64,000 nt of DNA from Prochlorococcus sp. AG-402-K10 (GCA_003216835.1 QCIF01000001.1:124001-188000); one strand, 5' to 3'. Counted from the first letter of the stretch, positions 51,807 to 62,019 are shown. The notes: a model not told the origin generated them from the sequence alone. Numbers and translations: made by a program.

Positions 51807-52367
51807 ATGATGTCATATTTTATTGATAATCAATTACCAAAAAAAAATGCCTTAATACTAATAGATATTCAAGACAAAATTCTAAGGCCAATATTTAACA
51901 AAGATTTAATAACTAAAAATATCAAAAAGATTTTAAATGCCTACGAAATCTTAGATGAAAATATTTTTCTATCTGAACAGAACCCAATTAAGTTGGGCAC
52001 TACAATCAAAGAACTATTACCTAAAACTGAATTTAAAAGAATTGAAAAGATGGAATTTAGTTTAGCAAATAGCCAAGAATTTATAAAAGAACTAAATAAG
52101 AAAAAAATTACAAATTTAATTGTTTGTGGAATTGAAACACACATTTGTATTCAACAAACTGTCTTAGAAATATTACAAACAGGATATGAAGTGATTCTAA
52201 TAGCTGATGCCACTGGAAGTAGGAACAAATTAGATCATGAAATAGCCTTACATAGAATGATTAATAAGGGGGCGACAGTAACAACTACTGAATCAATAAT
52301 TTTTGAATTATGCAAGACCGCAAATAGAAAAGAATTTAAGGAAATTAGTAATATAATAAAAAATTAA
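51807..52367 (+). CDS. Isochorismatase-family cysteine hydrolase
   Basis: 186 aa. Catalytic triad fits: Asp20 (LILIDIQDK), Lys81 (RIEKMEFS) and Cys114 (VCGIETHICIQQT with the cis-peptide before Thr). Substrates in the family include nicotinamide and carbamoyl compounds; not determinable here. GGGGG lies 2 nt before the first of two consecutive ATGs; the second (51810) may be used. Confidence 0.85.
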   Translation: MMSYFIDNQLPKKNALILIDIQDKILRPIFNKDLITKNIKKILNAYEILDENIFLSEQNPIKLGTTIKELLPKTEFKRIEKMEFSLANSQEFIKELNKKKITNLIVCGIETHICIQQTVLEILQTGYEVILIADATGSRNKLDHEIALHRMINKGATVTTTESIIFELCKTANRKEFKEISNIIKN

Positions 52368-52443
52368 AGAAAATCAAGACTGGTTTGTTTTTAAAGATAA
52401 TTTAAACTTTTATTAGAGATTACTTTTTAGCTATTAATTTAAT

Positions 52444-53475
52444 ATGAAATTAATCAATGAGCACTTAATTTTAGCAATATCTATTTTTTTTATTGGAATT
52501 TTATTATCAATCATAATTTTTAGAATTGCAAAGATATTTTTTAAAAGGATTTCTAAAAGAACAAAAACAAATTTCGATGATTATATTTTCCAATCAATTA
52601 CAAGTGTAATCAAACCAATAGGATTTTTACTTTCATTATATTTTTCTGTAGATTATTATTTTGTTGATGAAAATAATTTTGAAACATCCCTTCTTAATCT
52701 TGAGAAGTTATTAATACTGATCATTTTAATAAAGGTAATTAATAAAGTATTAATTAGATCTTTAACAGAATCGACATCAAAGATTAATGATTCCTCAATT
52801 ATTTCAATGATTTCATCTTTAACCCCTTTAATAAAGGCATTTACTTGGACTATAGGTTCAATATTTTACTTACAAAATATAGGGGTTAAAATGACAGCAA
52901 TTTGGGCATTGCTAAGTGCAGGAGGAATAGGGGCAGGATTAGCATTAAAAGATCCTGTTCAAGAATTTTTTGAATATATAACAATTTTACTTGATAAACC
53001 TTTTCAAAAAGGAGATTTTATAAAGTCTGAGGGAGTCTTGGGAATGGTAGAGAGAGTAGGGGTAAGATCCTCAAGAATTAGGAGTATTAATGGAGAGGTA
53101 ATAGTAATTAGCAACAGTGCATTAACAAATGGAATCATTTCAAACTATGCACAAATGAAAAAAAGGAGGCTAGTTCATAAATTAGGAGTTGTCTATGAAA
53201 CTTCTCCATCACTTATGAAAATGATCCCCAACATAATAAAAAAAATAGTTGAAGAAACCAAAGATGCATCTTTTGATAGATGTCACTTTACAGATTTTGG
53301 TGACTTCAGTCTTAATTTTGAACTTGTCTATTACATACCTACTAATAGTTATCTCGATGCAATGGAAGCTCAACAATCTATAAATTTAAAAATAATTGAG
53401 GAATTTTCAGCCAATAATATAGAGTTTGCCTTCCCAACACAAACCTTAAATATTGAGAGTAACAAAGCCAAATGA
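52444..53475 (+). CDS. mscS: MscS-family mechanosensitive channel
   Basis: 343 aa, about four to five spans. The pore helix WALLSAGGIGAGLALKDPVQ (about 156-175) is the MscS signature, followed by KGDFIKSEGVLGMVERVGVR (beta domain) and a C-terminal domain ending AFPTQTLNI. Releases solutes under osmotic downshock. The 3' end overlaps the convergent SDR gene by 30 nt. Confidence 0.92.
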   Translation: MKLINEHLILAISIFFIGILLSIIIFRIAKIFFKRISKRTKTNFDDYIFQSITSVIKPIGFLLSLYFSVDYYFVDENNFETSLLNLEKLLILIILIKVINKVLIRSLTESTSKINDSSIISMISSLTPLIKAFTWTIGSIFYLQNIGVKMTAIWALLSAGGIGAGLALKDPVQEFFEYITILLDKPFQKGDFIKSEGVLGMVERVGVRSSRIRSINGEVIVISNSALTNGIISNYAQMKKRRLVHKLGVVYETSPSLMKMIPNIIKKIVEETKDASFDRCHFTDFGDFSLNFELVYYIPTNSYLDAMEAQQSINLKIIEEFSANNIEFAFPTQTLNIESNKAK

Positions 53476-54447
53476 TCGGCAAATTTCTTCACTTAAAATC
53501 CAAAGTTTTGAAGCCAATTCGGTATTATTAGCTTCATTACTAACATTACTTTGAATTAATTTATGTTTTTTATAAGATATAAGTTTATTACTTAAATGTA
53601 CATAGCTAATATCATTCAAATTTGAATCAAAGACGATCTTAGAAAGTATTTCTCCCGCATATTCAACGCTTTCAGAAATTCCTAAAATATTTTTTGCAAG
53701 ATATGAAAAAAGAATATATCCAAAGAGATTAAACCTTTTACTATATCGAAAGAAACCCGAACCATCATTTGGGATTACGAGTCCTGGCGCCCATGTAATG
53801 ACCGAAATCTTACTAGATAGTTTTTGTAATCTTCGTGAAAGTTCTTTAGCGAATAAGATATTACATAATTTACTATTTTTATAAGATTTATCTGCATTAA
53901 ATTCGCAAAATTCGCCAGTAATTTCTTCCCTAAAACTCACTAAGTTTTTTAATCCTGCTTTCTTTCCAATATTTCCTCCAGAACTCCTAGGATCATGTAC
54001 ATCTGATGATGTAATAATGATCCTAGATTCTTTTTTGTTACTCATTAATTCTATTAAAGAATTAACTAAGTAGAAGTGTGCAAGATGATTTACCGCGAAA
54101 GTAAGTTCTATTCCTTGTTTTGATACTTTAGGATAATAAGAACCAGTATATTGCAATCCTGCATTTAAAATAATTATATCTAAAACAATATTTTTACTAA
54201 TAAAAAATTCTTGTACTTTATTAATATTTTCTAAATCAGACAGGTCGATATTTTCAATAATATTTATATATTTATTAAGGTAACTTTTATCAAAATATTT
54301 TTGAACTTTTGTAAAAAATTGTTCCTTTCTTAATTCAGATCTAATTGGAATATATAAGTTATTTTTGCTCTTCAATAAATTAATAGTTGCTTGAAAACCA
54401 ATTCCCGAGTTACCTCCTGTAATTAGAATATTTTTATTTTTAAACAT
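53446..54447 (-). CDS. Short-chain dehydrogenase, protochlorophyllide-reductase-like
   Basis: 333 aa. Cofactor motif ILITGGNSGIGFQA (7-20), ILNAGLQYTGSYY (NAG), Ser/Tyr-Lys catalytic set (ITSSDVH, then SYKNSKLCN). Overall resembles RDH/POR-like SDRs, but the POR-specific Cys residues are not evident, so the light-dependent reductase itself is unlikely. Overlaps mscS at the 3' end. Confidence 0.82.
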   Translation of the reverse strand: MFKNKNILITGGNSGIGFQATINLLKSKNNLYIPIRSELRKEQFFTKVQKYFDKSYLNKYINIIENIDLSDLENINKVQEFFISKNIVLDIIILNAGLQYTGSYYPKVSKQGIELTFAVNHLAHFYLVNSLIELMSNKKESRIIITSSDVHDPRSSGGNIGKKAGLKNLVSFREEITGEFCEFNADKSYKNSKLCNILFAKELSRRLQKLSSKISVITWAPGLVIPNDGSGFFRYSKRFNLFGYILFSYLAKNILGISESVEYAGEILSKIVFDSNLNDISYVHLSNKLISYKKHKLIQSNVSNEANNTELASKLWILSEEICRSFGFVTLNI

Positions 54448-54665
54448 TAAAAATTTAACTATCTAGTTTTATAATAAAGAATTTTTTAATTTTGTAATCT
54501 TATAAATTATTGTTAAAACACTTAAAACTTATTCCCAAGTAATTGAATCTTTTGTTTATTATTGGACTTATTATTAGTTTATAAAGATAGAATGAATTAT
54601 AAAAAATCAGTAGCAGATATTTTCTTTTTTGTCTCTTATTCTTCAAACTATAAAATCTATATTTA

Positions 54666-55949
54666 ATGTCTAAAGAAAGGTTGCCAGATGTTCTTGTTTT
54701 GGGTGCAGGACCTGCTGGTATGGCAATTGCATCTGCTTTGGGCAAGGAAAAATTAGAAGTAGAAGTTCTATCTCCGAAAGGTCCAAACGAACCTTGGCCA
54801 AATACTTATGGTATTTGGGGGAAAGAAGTAGATCAACTTGGACTTCAGGATTTACTTGAATATAGATGGAAAAACACGGTCAGTTTCTTTGGACATGGTG
54901 CTCTAGAAGAACATCACTTTGAAAACAAAGCTACTGAACATTCTTTAGATTATGGACTATTTGATAAAAAGAAACTTCATAATTTCTGGCTAAATGAATG
55001 TAATAAGTCTTTTATTAAATGGCATGAAGGCTTTGCAGATAAAATACATTTTGAAAAGTACAAAAGCACAGTAACCACAAATAATGGTAAGACTTACTCA
55101 GCAAGATTAGTCGTAGATGCAACTGGATATGACCCTGTTTTTCTTAAATTAAAATCATGCGGACCTTTATCAGTCCAGACTTGTTATGGGATAGTTGGAA
55201 CTTTTAGCAAACCTCCTCTTAAAAAAGGGCAATTTGTATTGATGGATTATAGAAATGATCATTTAAATGAAGAGCAAAAAAAGGAGCCTCCCACTTTTCT
55301 ATATGCGATGGATATGGGAGATGGTAAATACTTTCTTGAAGAGACATCACTTGGTTTAGTAAATCCCTTAACGATGGATAATTTAAAAGAAAGATTAGAA
55401 AAAAGGCTATCTTATCGAAATATTTCAATCACTAGCATGCAACATGAAGAACTGGGTTTGTTTTTACCTATGAACATGCCCATTCCAGATTTTAAACAAC
55501 AAATACTTGGATATGGTGGAGCCGCTTCAATGGTACATCCTGCATCTGGTTACTTAATTGGTAACGTCTTAAGAAGAGCTCCACTTGTAGCAAAAGCAAT
55601 ATCAGAAGCAATGAAAAATAAAAAACTTAGTACTTACGATATTGCTAGAAGAGGCTGGGAAACTTTATGGTCAAATGAATTAATAAGAAAGAAATCACTT
55701 TATCAATTTGGTTTAGAAAAACTAATGAGATTTGATGAGAAACTTTTAAGAGAATTTTTTGAAAGTTTTTTCCAATTACCTAAAAATCAATGGTACGGAT
55801 TTCTTACTGATACTCTATCCTTGAGAGAAATTGTTTTTGCCATGTGCATTATGTTTATAAAAGCTCCATGGAGTGTAAAAAAAGGTTTAATGATTATGCA
55901 TGGTAGAGAATTTAAAATGTTGCTCAGGATAATTCTTCCAAATATTTAA
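54666..55949 (+). CDS. crtL: Lycopene cyclase (CrtL family)
   Basis: 427-aa FAD-dependent cyclase of carotenoid synthesis. VLVLGAGPAGMAIASALGKE (9-28), PNTYGIWGKEV, SLDYGLFDKKKLHNFWLNEC, VVDATGYDPVF and HPASGYLIGNVLRRAPLVA are plant/cyanobacterial lycopene-cyclase blocks. Prochlorococcus has a beta cyclase and an epsilon-type one. From memory, the MED4 epsilon-type gene lies a few genes from pcbA, as here, so the epsilon type is favoured but unproven. Confidence 0.9.
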   Translation: MSKERLPDVLVLGAGPAGMAIASALGKEKLEVEVLSPKGPNEPWPNTYGIWGKEVDQLGLQDLLEYRWKNTVSFFGHGALEEHHFENKATEHSLDYGLFDKKKLHNFWLNECNKSFIKWHEGFADKIHFEKYKSTVTTNNGKTYSARLVVDATGYDPVFLKLKSCGPLSVQTCYGIVGTFSKPPLKKGQFVLMDYRNDHLNEEQKKEPPTFLYAMDMGDGKYFLEETSLGLVNPLTMDNLKERLEKRLSYRNISITSMQHEELGLFLPMNMPIPDFKQQILGYGGAASMVHPASGYLIGNVLRRAPLVAKAISEAMKNKKLSTYDIARRGWETLWSNELIRKKSLYQFGLEKLMRFDEKLLREFFESFFQLPKNQWYGFLTDTLSLREIVFAMCIMFIKAPWSVKKGLMIMHGREFKMLLRIILPNI

Positions 55950-55958
55950 TTTGAAACA

Positions 55959-56666
55959 GTGAGAACGATACTCATAAGTGGCGCTAACAGAGGAATTGGG
56001 CTAAATATCGCATATAGAGAATTAAAAGAAGGTAATAGAATTAGCGCAGGAGTAAGGGATATAGAATCTATTAAAGGAAGCATTATTGACCCAAATAAAT
56101 GGCCCAAAGAGAGAATAATCATTAATAAATATGATGCATTAGATAAATCTTCTGCGGAAAAATGGATAAGTAATACTGTAAATAAATTTGGATCATTCGA
56201 TTCGGTAATAAACTGTTCAGGTATATTATCGAAAGTTCCTTTCTTATTTGAGGATGGTGATGAGAAAGAGATATTAAACACATTAAATATAAATTTTTTA
56301 GCTATATGGAATTTATGTAGGCTTTCTTGGGAAAATTTGTGTAAATCTAAAAGAGGTCGAATTATAGTCTTAGTCTCTATGAGTGGCAAAAGGTCCAAAG
56401 GTGATTTAGCGGCATATTCTGCATCTAAATTTGCTTTAATGGGTTTATGTCAAACCATGAAAAATAAAGGTTGGAATGAAAATATAAGGATTACTGCAAT
56501 TTGTCCTAGTTGGGTTAACACCAAAATGGCTGAGAACATCTCATCTATAGAAAAAAATAATATGACTCAGCCTGAAGACATCGCTGATATTTGCTCAACT
56601 ATCCTAAAGTTACCTACACAATCAGTTCCTTTTGAAATTGCTTTAAATTGCAACTACGAAGTTTAG
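55959..56666 (+). CDS. Short-chain dehydrogenase/reductase
   Basis: 235 aa, GTG start. ILISGANRGIGLNIA (4-18) is the NAD(P) motif, CSGIL stands in place of NAG, then VSMSGKRSKGDLAAYSASKF carries Ser, Tyr and Lys of the active site. Substrate unknown. 9 nt after the lycopene cyclase, probably co-transcribed. Confidence 0.88.
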   Translation: MRTILISGANRGIGLNIAYRELKEGNRISAGVRDIESIKGSIIDPNKWPKERIIINKYDALDKSSAEKWISNTVNKFGSFDSVINCSGILSKVPFLFEDGDEKEILNTLNINFLAIWNLCRLSWENLCKSKRGRIIVLVSMSGKRSKGDLAAYSASKFALMGLCQTMKNKGWNENIRITAICPSWVNTKMAENISSIEKNNMTQPEDIADICSTILKLPTQSVPFEIALNCNYEV

Positions 56667-57205
56667 GTTAGGTTCAATATTAAGTAAGCTATTGAAATCA
56701 TAGCAACTGCTATAAAAAAGGCCTTTATGCGATTAGTAAATAATGAAAATGGAGATAAATCTTCAGAAAAGTATCCGCCAAAACTACCTGTTAAAAATAA
56801 AATAACCATTGGTAAAGATGCGGCAACGAAACTATAAGAAATACTTTTTAAAATTCCAAAATTTAAATAATTTAGAATAAAGCTACTCACAAGAAATAAC
56901 AAAAAAGATGCGAACAAAGTAATAGATACTTCAGCATCTAGTGTATGAGGGATGCTACCTTTTAATTCAAATTGTTTTTTACATTCTGCAATCTGTCTTT
57001 TAGAGAGCTTTAAATATCCAGTTTCAGGAATTCTTTGGGACTTATATTTTCTTAATAATCTAGCCTCAAGTGTTTCTGGCTCTTTGGTCATTATTGATGT
57101 AAGCAGTTCATCTGGATTTAATTTTTTAATCTTCCTATCAAGATTATCTGTTTTACCAATTCTATAAAGATCTCCAACTCTTATGAAGTAAACATATCCC
57201 GGCAT
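56663..57205 (-). CDS. GIY-YIG-like (T5orf172/MUG113) domain fused to a membrane region, paralogue
   Basis: 180 aa. GYVYFIRVGDLYRIGKTDNL (3-22) with GIY and YIG strands, Arg in DRKIKKL, Glu in ETLEARLLRKYKSQRIPETG, ending YLKLS. Residues 85-180 contain about three to four spans. Same domain order and length as the protein at 33457-34029, about one third identical in the first 70 residues. Here it sits between conserved genes, overlapping the SDR stop by 4 nt. Confidence 0.72.
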   Translation of the reverse strand: MPGYVYFIRVGDLYRIGKTDNLDRKIKKLNPDELLTSIMTKEPETLEARLLRKYKSQRIPETGYLKLSKRQIAECKKQFELKGSIPHTLDAEVSITLFASFLLFLVSSFILNYLNFGILKSISYSFVAASLPMVILFLTGSFGGYFSEDLSPFSLFTNRIKAFFIAVAMISIAYLILNLT

Positions 57206-57279
57206 TTTCGTTGTAAAATTGAATCTGTTGTTATTTAAATAATACTAAAAGAATCTAGGAAATTAAAGGTTTTTACAAA

Positions 57280-57939
57280 ATGAAAAACGGCATTTTATAT
57301 TCATTTCGCAGATGTCCATATGCAATTCGTGTTAGATGGGCCTTATTAATTTGTAAAATAAAAGTAGAATTAAGAGAGATTGATCTAAAAAATAAACCAC
57401 TAGATTTTCTGAATAAGTCAATCACTAAAACTGTTCCAATATTAATAATAAATAATAATGAAATCATAGAAGAAAGTTTAGACATAATTCTTTGGGCTAT
57501 TTCAGTCTCAGAGAACGAAAAACTTGTGAATAAATATATACCTGAAAATAAAAAGGAAATGATATTTGAAATTATTAATGAAAACGATAATAAGTTCAAA
57601 TATCATTTAGATCGATTTAAATATTCAACAAGATTTAATTCTATTGATAAGGAATATCATTTCTTAGAAGCGAGTAAATTACTAGAAAAATGGAACAAGC
57701 TTTTAACAAACAATAGATATCTTTTCGGAGATGAAGATACGATTGCAGATTGGTGTATTTGGCCATTTGTAAGGCAATTTAAAATTGCTTGTGAAAGTCA
57801 AAAAAAAATAAAGTTTTTCCAGCCAACTATGCAAAAGTGGCTCGAATATTTTGAAAATCATAAAAATTTCAAAGATTTGATGTATAAATACAGCTTATGG
57901 GAACCCTCTTCTAAAACAAATTATTTTCCTTTTAATTAG
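57280..57939 (+). CDS. Glutathione S-transferase family protein
   Basis: 219 aa. Thioredoxin-fold N-domain: ILYSFRRCPYAIRVRWALLI (5-24) with CPYA, TVPILIINNNEIIEESLDII (cis-Pro and Glu-Ser glutathione site). C-domain with DEDTIADWCIWPFVRQF. Probable glutathione-dependent detoxification. Ends overlapping the convergent gene by 4 nt. Confidence 0.9.
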   Translation: MKNGILYSFRRCPYAIRVRWALLICKIKVELREIDLKNKPLDFLNKSITKTVPILIINNNEIIEESLDIILWAISVSENEKLVNKYIPENKKEMIFEIINENDNKFKYHLDRFKYSTRFNSIDKEYHFLEASKLLEKWNKLLTNNRYLFGDEDTIADWCIWPFVRQFKIACESQKKIKFFQPTMQKWLEYFENHKNFKDLMYKYSLWEPSSKTNYFPFN

Positions 57940-58193
57940 TTTTCTAAAAATCTCCTCTTTTCAATTATTCTTGCTAATTCTAAGAAATATCCTGCAGTCC
58001 TAAATTTTCCAATATTCTTTTCCTTAAAATCAAGATCACTTCTTATTTCTGCAGTCTCTGCCATAAGCAGATCCAATTCATTTGGTCCAAAGCTATACAA
58101 TTCTCCTAGTTCAATTTCCCTCCCAAGTAAATGGCTCCTAAACCACTTCCCCTTATTTTCTTGAGGAGGAATATCATAAGAAGTATATGACAT
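57936..58193 (-). CDS. Conserved-looking 85-aa soluble protein
   Basis: MSYTSYDIPPQENKGKWFRS then LLMAETAEIRSDLDFKEKNI and GKFRTAGYFLELARIIEKRR. Regular soluble composition. No domain recognised. 42 nt downstream of the gltS-type gene start side, same strand. Confidence 0.6.
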   Translation of the reverse strand: MSYTSYDIPPQENKGKWFRSHLLGREIELGELYSFGPNELDLLMAETAEIRSDLDFKEKNIGKFRTAGYFLELARIIEKRRFLEN

Positions 58194-58234
58194 AAAAGAA
58201 ATAATTTTATTTTAATACTAACTTACAATTTTGA

Positions 58235-59605
58235 TTAATAATTTTTCAGAAAAGCATTATTAAAAATAAAAGCTATAAAAATAATTAAAAAAGTTATGAA
58301 TGCACAAATCTCTGTCCAATAATCCAAGCCAATTTTAGAGATCATTAATGGCGCTATAACTGTGAAAAATCCTCCTGAAAGAAGTAACTGGGCAAAGAGC
58401 TGTTTTGATGTAAAAATTGGCAATGTTTTAGATATATTTTTTGGATCTGCCAACCTTAAAAGAAGTAATCCTGATGCAACTACGCCAGTTGAGTTACCAA
58501 ACTCTATCAAACTTTTTTCAAACCAATAGTCATCAAATATAAAGTAAGCAAAATAAGCGATACAAATTAAATTCCAACACAACCCAAAGATAGTAAATAC
58601 TAAAATTATTAGCCAATTATCAAAAACAACTACAATATCTAAACTTGCCATAGCCGTAAAGATCAATAAATCAGTGGATAATATTCCAATTTCCCTTTGC
58701 AAAATATTCGAAATATATTCTGTATTTCCTGTTTTCTCTAAAATATATCTAATCAAGAGAGATCCTATTAGTATTAAAGGAAATACAGGAAGTGAAAAAA
58801 TAATTTCTCTAGAAAATTCACCAAAAAAAGTTGAGATATACCTTAAAATTTTCAGTAGCAAAACACCAAAAGAAATTGCTAAACCTGCGAATCCAAGATT
58901 TATTATCAAAATTCTTAAGTCTGAAAAAATTTCAATATTCTTCTTTGAATTTAAATTCTCTTTTATTTCAACAATTTCCTCAGTATCAGAAAGACGTAAA
59001 GTTCTCCCAAGAAAAATAAATATACTGCCTAATAATGAAGAAGACAAAAGACCAACCGTGGCCATTGCAAGACCTAGTTCTAAACCATCTTCAAATCCAA
59101 GTCTATTAAAACTCTCTCCTATAATCGTGGCGGCTCCGTGGCCGCCTTCAAAACCTACCTCTATTAAACATCCCATTAAAGGATGAGTATCAATTGAAGG
59201 AGACAACAAATATTTAACTACTAATCCACCAACAAAAAATTGTCCAAAACCAAGGGAAAGAGCAAGCAAAAACTGATTAACAATAGGTCTTACTAACCCA
59301 TTTATATTGGGGATTGGTCTGCCCATCATTAATGTGGCAAATACCAAAGATAAAAGTGGAGTTGGGAAATTACTCCATACACTTGTTGTTTCTTTTGATA
59401 AAACATGGATTAGACCAAAAGGACCTATAGATATGCCAGCAATTCCAGAAATAACAGCTATTGGCAATCCGAACCTTTCCAGTTGAACAGCCAGTTTAAT
59501 TCTTCTACCAAAAATCAAGAAGAAGCATATTATCACAAATCCTAAAAAACTAATTAATAGAGAATTTGAAAAAATATCTTTATTTTGTAGAGAGAAAATA
59601 TTCAA
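58235..59605 (-). CDS. gltS: GltS-type sodium/glutamate symporter
   Basis: 456 aa, about ten to eleven spans in two inverted repeats. FGLPIAVISGIAGISIGPFG, GCLIEVGFEGGHGAATIIGE (the conserved GGHG) and the second-half FGNSTGVVASGLLLLRLADP are ESS-family marks. Likely imports glutamate or a related acid with Na+. Confidence 0.85.
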   Translation of the reverse strand: MNIFSLQNKDIFSNSLLISFLGFVIICFFLIFGRRIKLAVQLERFGLPIAVISGIAGISIGPFGLIHVLSKETTSVWSNFPTPLLSLVFATLMMGRPIPNINGLVRPIVNQFLLALSLGFGQFFVGGLVVKYLLSPSIDTHPLMGCLIEVGFEGGHGAATIIGESFNRLGFEDGLELGLAMATVGLLSSSLLGSIFIFLGRTLRLSDTEEIVEIKENLNSKKNIEIFSDLRILIINLGFAGLAISFGVLLLKILRYISTFFGEFSREIIFSLPVFPLILIGSLLIRYILEKTGNTEYISNILQREIGILSTDLLIFTAMASLDIVVVFDNWLIILVFTIFGLCWNLICIAYFAYFIFDDYWFEKSLIEFGNSTGVVASGLLLLRLADPKNISKTLPIFTSKQLFAQLLLSGGFFTVIAPLMISKIGLDYWTEICAFITFLIIFIAFIFNNAFLKNY

Positions 59606-59664
59606 TTAATTCAAAAACTAATAATTTATAAATCTAAATTAATCAATAAAATTTATCAAATAAA

Positions 59665-59692
59665 AAAGGCCTCAATTAAATTGAGACCTTTA
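59665..59692 (-). terminator. Terminator of pcb
   Basis: On the minus strand AAAGGTCTCAATTTAATTGA then GGCCTTTTTTATTT: a 10-bp stem with one G-T pair and a T-run. Confidence 0.88.
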
Positions 59693-59731
59693 TATTTAAA
59701 TTCTAAATATAAAAATATTTAGTCATTAAGA

Positions 59732-60790
59732 TTAACTATTAAGATTAACTGAGGCGCTGTCAATGTTACCAATAGCATTAGTAACTCTCTTAAAGTCAAA
59801 GCCTAGAGCTCTTAAAGCATGCCATAGATGACCTTGAATAAAGAAGAAACCTAAGTAATAGTGAACGTTTGCCAACCATGCTCTGGAAGTATGCTCACCA
59901 GAAGGAAGGTCAACAGTATCTACCCAGTAAGGAGAAATACTGAATTTCAATTGTAGAGGCTCTCCAAAAAAGTCAGTTGGATAAACTGTTGTATTTGTAG
60001 CACTCCAGAAAGCTGCAATAATAGCCATCCAGCCAATTCCAGCTAGAGACCAAGAAAGTACTGCTTCAGCTGAAAGTAGTCCTTTTCCTTTGAATTTAGT
60101 GTATTCACCAACTTGCTTAGTGGCAATATGGAAAGCTCCACCTGTAATTTCAACAAAGGCTAGGAAAGCATGACCACCTAAAACATCTTCAAGACTATCA
60201 ATAGTGAAGAAATCAGTCTGATGGTTCCATATTTCTGACAAATTCAAATCATATTCAACTGGTCTGACTGCACCAATAGCGGGGTCATATATACCATGCC
60301 ATTTAGCCCATTCTACGAACCAAATACATGCTACGCCAAAGAAAATTAAATGGTGTCCAAGAATAAATGTTAATTTATCTGGATCATCCCAGCTAAGGCT
60401 AAATTTCCTTGCTTTTTCTAAATCAGCTTCTTGTAAATCTCCTGGTAATAGGAGTGAATGTAAGAGTCCGCCTGCTGCATAAATCATTGATCCTATTAAG
60501 TGAAGGATAGCAATTGCTACAACAGGTTTTGTATCTCCCATTAACACTCCATCAGCATCAAACCCTATTCCAAGGGCTGCTAAATGAGGAAGTGCGATAA
60601 GAGGTTGATGCCCCATAGGGATAGAGGGGTCAAATCTTGAAAGTTCAAAAAGGGTGAAAGCACCAGCCCAGAAAGCGATTAATCCTGTATGCGCAATATG
60701 CGCAGCAATGAATTTTCCTGTGCGATTCGTTACACCTGAATTACCAGCCCACCATCCGTAGGTGACATCTGGATTTCCATAGGTTTGCAT
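59732..60790 (-). CDS. pcbA: Divinyl chlorophyll a/b-binding light-harvesting protein Pcb
   Basis: 352 aa, six thylakoid membrane spans; IsiA/CP43 family lacking the large lumenal loop. Opens MQTYGNPDVTYGWWAGNSGV. RTGKFIAAHIAHTGLIAFWA, LPHLAALGIGFD, ILHLIGSMIYAAGG, LGHHLIFFGVACIWFVEWAK and ANVHYYLGFFFIQGHLWHAL supply the His ligands for chlorophyll. Main antenna of Prochlorococcus photosystem II. Long upstream gap and own terminator indicate a single-gene unit. Confidence 0.97.
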   Translation of the reverse strand: MQTYGNPDVTYGWWAGNSGVTNRTGKFIAAHIAHTGLIAFWAGAFTLFELSRFDPSIPMGHQPLIALPHLAALGIGFDADGVLMGDTKPVVAIAILHLIGSMIYAAGGLLHSLLLPGDLQEADLEKARKFSLSWDDPDKLTFILGHHLIFFGVACIWFVEWAKWHGIYDPAIGAVRPVEYDLNLSEIWNHQTDFFTIDSLEDVLGGHAFLAFVEITGGAFHIATKQVGEYTKFKGKGLLSAEAVLSWSLAGIGWMAIIAAFWSATNTTVYPTDFFGEPLQLKFSISPYWVDTVDLPSGEHTSRAWLANVHYYLGFFFIQGHLWHALRALGFDFKRVTNAIGNIDSASVNLNS

Positions 60791-61335
60791 TTAGGAATTG
60801 ATTAGCATAAACGTATTGAGACTACTTTATATTTAGTCAAACAGTTGGATTCACAACAAAATTGTAAAGGTTATTAACCCAAATTATACAATTTACAGAA
60901 TTTCCAAAAGCCTTCCATTAGCAAACAAGGTAGATCTAATCTGGAAACTCATGGATAACGGATAAAGTTTTAAATTTAAAAAAGTCTTTATAGATTCTAA
61001 TTTTCTTAAATAAATTTGTTTTTGCTGACATAAAACAAATTTATCTATAATAAAAACATTGTATTTCTTGCATCATTGATCCAATAATTAAAGAAAACCA
61101 AGAAACAAATTCTTATGACAACTTCTCAACAATCATCTAAGAAACTTTTATTATAAATGAAATCTCAAGGTCATACAAAAAGGCTGGATAATCTTATCCA
61201 GAATCAGAACAATATATAAAAATGATCAACATATATCCAACCTTACAAAACACTTGAATTAACTTTAGAGATGAAAATTTAATTAAATATTCTCTATAAT
61301 AAAATTTTTCTAAATAATCTTCAAAATATTAAATT
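60791..61335. other. Long intergenic region upstream of pcb
   Basis: No gene supported. It should hold the pcb promoter and a long leader. A perfect 8-bp hairpin CTGGATAA/TTATCCAG lies near 61174-61191; on the minus strand it is followed by CCTTTTTG and could weakly terminate transcription from 61336 onwards. Confidence 0.4.
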
Positions 61336-61566
61336 TTAGGCTGCAATATTATCGTTTTCTTCTAAATAAAGATTATTAATTAGCTTTTTACACATTTTTA
61401 TGTTGTATAGAGCTTTAGGCTTCCAAGGTTTTTTTTGTCCATAAGGAGAGCTTTTCCAATGAATACCAGGCTTTAACAATCCATTCTCTCTTAAATTAGA
61501 AAGTCGCAATTCGGTTATCTGTAAATTTTTAGCTGCAGCCTCAGAAGAGGTCCATATATTCACCAT
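61336..61566 (-). CDS. Small HTH/excisionase-like protein
   Basis: 76 aa. MVNIWTSSEAAAKNLQITEL then RLSNLRENGLLKPGIHWKSS: a winged-helix or MerR-like pattern as in excisionases (SEAA helix, then an L-R-x-NGLLKPG-HW turn) with a basic tail. Could bind DNA. No recombinase is adjacent. Confidence 0.6.
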   Translation of the reverse strand: MVNIWTSSEAAAKNLQITELRLSNLRENGLLKPGIHWKSSPYGQKKPWKPKALYNIKMCKKLINNLYLEENDNIAA

Positions 61567-61706
61567 AGTTTAATTAAGTAAATATTATTAATCCTTAATA
61601 ACGTTTCTTGTCTTATTAAGGAAGGGGGGATTTTTTTTAATATTTATTAAATCGCCAAAAACTAAGTCTTTATAATAAAAATTCGAGTAAATGAATAAAT
61701 CTCAAA

Positions 61707-62009
61707 TTAAGAAATATTAAATAAAGACTCTTGATTAATAAAAATCTTATCAATCACTTCTTTTTTTTTATTAGATTTGTATTCGATATATTCTTTTGTG
61801 ATCGATTCGCTTTTAGGGAGATTCAACCAACCTTTTTCCCAATTAGCACTATCAATTAACTCTTGGGTGGTAATTTCAAAATTAATTTCGACATCAAGTA
61901 CTGACACCATCAAACAAATAATTTGATCTTTTTTCATCTTTTGATTGACTAGGACAAAATGTCTTAATCCACTTATTGGTCTATTAGAAGTCCAGAAATT
62001 ATCAATCAT
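61707..62009 (-). CDS. TIGR02450 family Trp-rich protein
   Basis: 100 aa from ATG 62009; an earlier start would overlap the upstream gene. MIDNFWTSNRPISGLRHFVL, VSVLDVEINFEITTQELIDS and NWEKGWLNL fit the pattern W-T-S, RHF, and W-x2-GW of this family. Function unknown. Confidence 0.72.
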   Translation of the reverse strand: MIDNFWTSNRPISGLRHFVLVNQKMKKDQIICLMVSVLDVEINFEITTQELIDSANWEKGWLNLPKSESITKEYIEYKSNKKKEVIDKIFINQESLFNIS

Positions 62010-62019
62010 TATTAAACAA

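Noticed and set aside
53446..54447. Light-dependent protochlorophyllide reductase
   Set aside because: SDR core resembles POR, but the POR-specific cysteine region is not evident; kept as a general SDR.
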